Assembly: GCF_017468685.1 (NCBI RefSeq)
Contig: NZ_JAFUHT010000012.1
Coordinates: forward strand, 1 to 35,433
Length of the DNA stretch: 35,433 nucleotides
Origin: Methanobrevibacter sp.
Lineage (GTDB): Archaea > Methanobacteriota > Methanobacteria > Methanobacteriales > Methanobacteriaceae
Direction of reading: 5' to 3'
Positions 33,800-35,433 of the stretch are shown here, in pieces. Each line of letters begins with the position of its first letter. Within the stretch, counting starts at the first letter, position 1. Both the position numbers and the translations under genes were made by a program. Under the pieces are notes generated by a model. That model made no database searches. It was not told the DNA's origin and saw only the letters and a program-made list of their open reading frames with translations.

Positions 33800-34966
33800 C
33801 TATTTTTTGGTATTTTTAACGATTTCTCTGAAAACCTTGTCGTTGATGTATTTGCCTTCTTCCCTTTGCTTTTTGACCTGCCTTACGATTTCAATCAATT
33901 CGTCATCGGTAACGTCAAGCTCACATTCGTTCAGTTTTGCCCTGACTGCACGGCATCCTGAGTGTTTTCCCAATACAAGCTGACGTTTTTGTCCGACAAG
34001 TTCAGGCAGGTATGGCTCATAACATAAAGGCTCTTCTATAACTGCGTCCACATGGATTCCGGATTCGTGACGGAATACATTGTTTCCAACAACCGGTTTG
34101 TTGTATGGAATAGGAAGTTCACTTGCTTTTGATACAAGATCTGAAAGTTCCTTGATGTATTTGGTCTTAAAACCATAATCCTTTCCGTAAAGGATTTTAA
34201 TTGCCATGATAAGTTCTTCAAGTGAAGCGTTACCTGCTCTTTCACCAATACCGTTTACAGTGGTTGAAATACCTTTTGCCCCTGCAAGAACTCCTGTAAT
34301 TGAATTTATTACTGCAAGGCCAAAATCATTGTGGCAGTGAAGCGCAAGCATAACATCAAGGTCCTTTACAAGTTCACGAACCATATAATCAATACCCTGA
34401 GGAGTGATTGCACCTGTTGTGTCTGCAATATGAACCCTGTCGGCTCCGCATTCCTGAGCCTTGCCGTAGATTCTTTTTAAAAATTCGATGTCTGTTCTGG
34501 TAGCATCCTCTGCTGAAAACGCAACATACAAACCATGATCTTTAGCATAATCCACTGCTGTTTCACATAAATTGATTGCATCCTGTCTTGTAATGTGCAT
34601 CTTATGGTCAAGGTGTATGTCTGAAGTTCCGACAAATGTAATGATACCGTCCACATCACAGTCAAGTGCAGCGTCGATATCTTCAGGCTTTGTTCTTGCT
34701 AAAGCGAGAATATCAGCATTCAATCCTTCATTTGCAATGGTTTTCACACTTTCCTTTTCCTTTTGTGATACAATCGGAAAACCGGCTTCAATCTGATGAA
34801 TCTTAAACTGATCAAGTTTTTTAGCTATTTCTAATTTTTCATCCAAACTGAAAAACACACCGGGGGTCTGTTCACCGTCCCTTAGTGTTGTATCATAGAT
34901 GAGCAAATCATCCGGAAAATTTTCCAGTTCATATTCCTTATTGTAATGACTTATAAAATATTGCAA
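33800..34966 (-). CDS. aksA: Homocitrate synthase AksA
   Basis: AksA condenses 2-oxoglutarate, and then longer 2-oxo diacids, with acetyl-CoA in coenzyme B synthesis. The protein is a DRE-TIM metallolyase: YDTTLRDGEQTPG, IEAGFPIVS, LHCHNDFGLAV (HxH metal ligands) and VNGIGERAGNASLEEL. It has about 388 residues and lacks the regulatory C-terminal domain of 2-isopropylmalate synthase, as is typical of AksA. A TTG at 34964-34966 was chosen since GTGATATA precedes it; an in-frame TTG at 34987 gives 395 residues. It heads the operon aksA-hacA-DUF98-DUF98-fen. A leucine or isoleucine role is possible but less likely. Confidence 0.87.
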   Translation of the reverse strand: MQYFISHYNKEYELENFPDDLLIYDTTLRDGEQTPGVFFSLDEKLEIAKKLDQFKIHQIEAGFPIVSQKEKESVKTIANEGLNADILALARTKPEDIDAALDCDVDGIITFVGTSDIHLDHKMHITRQDAINLCETAVDYAKDHGLYVAFSAEDATRTDIEFLKRIYGKAQECGADRVHIADTTGAITPQGIDYMVRELVKDLDVMLALHCHNDFGLAVINSITGVLAGAKGISTTVNGIGERAGNASLEELIMAIKILYGKDYGFKTKYIKELSDLVSKASELPIPYNKPVVGNNVFRHESGIHVDAVIEEPLCYEPYLPELVGQKRQLVLGKHSGCRAVRAKLNECELDVTDDELIEIVRQVKKQREEGKYINDKVFREIVKNTKK

Positions 34967-35007
34967 TATATCACATCTCAAATTCAATAAACATTTTATA
35001 TTTATGT

Positions 35008-35433
35008 TTAGTCATTTAAATTGTTTTCTAAAAGCTCCATATATGAGGTTCTCTCAAACCCGTCTGTGATGCCCAATTGAGCAAACAATTCGAAAATTTT
35101 ATCCTGTGCATTTGAATAGTCCTCATCATCATCCAATGCTATTTCTATTTCCATATATGGTGGAAGGCCTTCAACGTCATCAAGGGAGATTTCAAAATTC
35201 CTGTATGTGTAGTATTGACGGTTTTTTCTCACAACTCTTGCGGCCTTAAATCCGACTTCCTCAAAGATGTCTTTTGCTTTATCGGCATTTTCAATTGTCA
35301 TTTCGACTTCCTTTCTTGTTTTTGCCTTGTCATTCAGTTTGGGACCCTTGTATGTTATGAAAGTGTTGTTGTTTGTGGTTCTGATTCGCAGAGCCTCATC
35401 GGTTTGGCCAAAATCAACTATGGGACTTGCAAA
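35008..35433 (-). CDS. CYTH (CyaB/thiamine-triphosphatase) protein, N-terminus cut
   Basis: The frame is open to the window edge, giving 141 visible residues, so the start is outside. Motifs fit the CYTH fold: TDEALRIRTTNN, ITYKGPK, KTRKEVEM, GFKAARVVRKNRQYY and EISLDDVEGLPPYMEIEIAL. These Lys, Arg and Glu residues line the tunnel that binds triphosphates. In archaea such proteins are usually annotated as class IV adenylate cyclase, but triphosphatase activity is just as likely. The N-terminal ExExK motif cannot be checked here. The gene is 41 bases upstream of aksA, which has a TATA-like sequence near 34994-35005. Confidence 0.85.
   Translation of the reverse strand, partial: FASPIVDFGQTDEALRIRTTNNNTFITYKGPKLNDKAKTRKEVEMTIENADKAKDIFEEVGFKAARVVRKNRQYYTYRNFEISLDDVEGLPPYMEIEIALDDDEDYSNAQDKIFELFAQLGITDGFERTSYMELLENNLND

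Overview
The window is A+T-rich archaeal DNA from a hydrogenotrophic, formate-using methanogen of the Methanobacteriales, most likely Methanobrevibacter. The evidence is the combination of a formate dehydrogenase operon (fdhCAB), a tungsten-type formylmethanofuran dehydrogenase operon (fwdHFGDBAC), coenzyme B genes (aksA and a homoaconitase large subunit), NrpR, an archaeal FEN-1, an intron-containing tRNA-Met, TATA-box promoters and GGTGAT-type ribosome binding sites. The genus is inferred from gene content only.

Layout. 1-694: two-gene unit of a helical protein of unknown function and a PIN-domain protein cut by the window edge. 1032-5175: thiC, a PfkB-family nucleoside kinase, a ModE/LysR-like regulator with a periplasmic-binding-protein-like domain, and hxlB (6-phospho-3-hexuloisomerase). 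5167-10806: fdhD, then divergently fdhC-fdhA-fdhB. 10894-12862: mobB-moaA (molybdopterin cofactor synthesis), reading toward fdh. 12863-13473: a 611-base divergent control region with two identical 19-base palindromes and a degenerate third copy. 13474-19809: the fwd operon, opened by a helix-turn-helix/ferredoxin fusion. 19852-20527: two 96-residue paralogs. 20528-23600: the glnA-nrpR operon with a GGAA-N6-TTCC operator just downstream of the likely glnA start point. 23821-25729: aldo/keto reductase-ferredoxin and an E1-like enzyme. 25839-25948: tRNA-Met(CAT) with a 36-nt intron. 26049-27411: an A+T-rich islet with a small basic protein and a proteasome-like hydrolase split by one base. 27570-29493: ahcY and a DUF2119 protein. 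29496-29675: strongly structured non-coding DNA. 29777-30400: a zinc-ribbon membrane protein. 30397-34966: tight operon aksA, hacA/leuC, two DUF98 paralogs, fen. 35008-35433: a CYTH (CyaB-like) protein cut by the edge.

How it works together. FdhC imports formate, and FdhAB oxidises it with F420. Fwd makes the first C1 fixation step of methanogenesis. Both catalytic subunits need a Mo/W-bis-pterin cofactor, which explains moaA, mobB, fdhD and a ModE-like regulator nearby. Both catalytic subunits here use Cys rather than selenocysteine. The fdh and fwd genes use C-ending codons for Asn, Tyr, Phe and Asp (aac, tac, ttc, gac) much more than their neighbours, as expected of highly expressed genes.

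The points most worth a second look are: the split proteasome-like Ntn hydrolase (26312-27411); the palindromes plus HTH-ferredoxin gene at the head of the fwd operon; an 11-base complement between the tRNA-Met intron end and the tRNA 3' trailer; and two hairpins with different stems but a common loop sequence (29496-29652).
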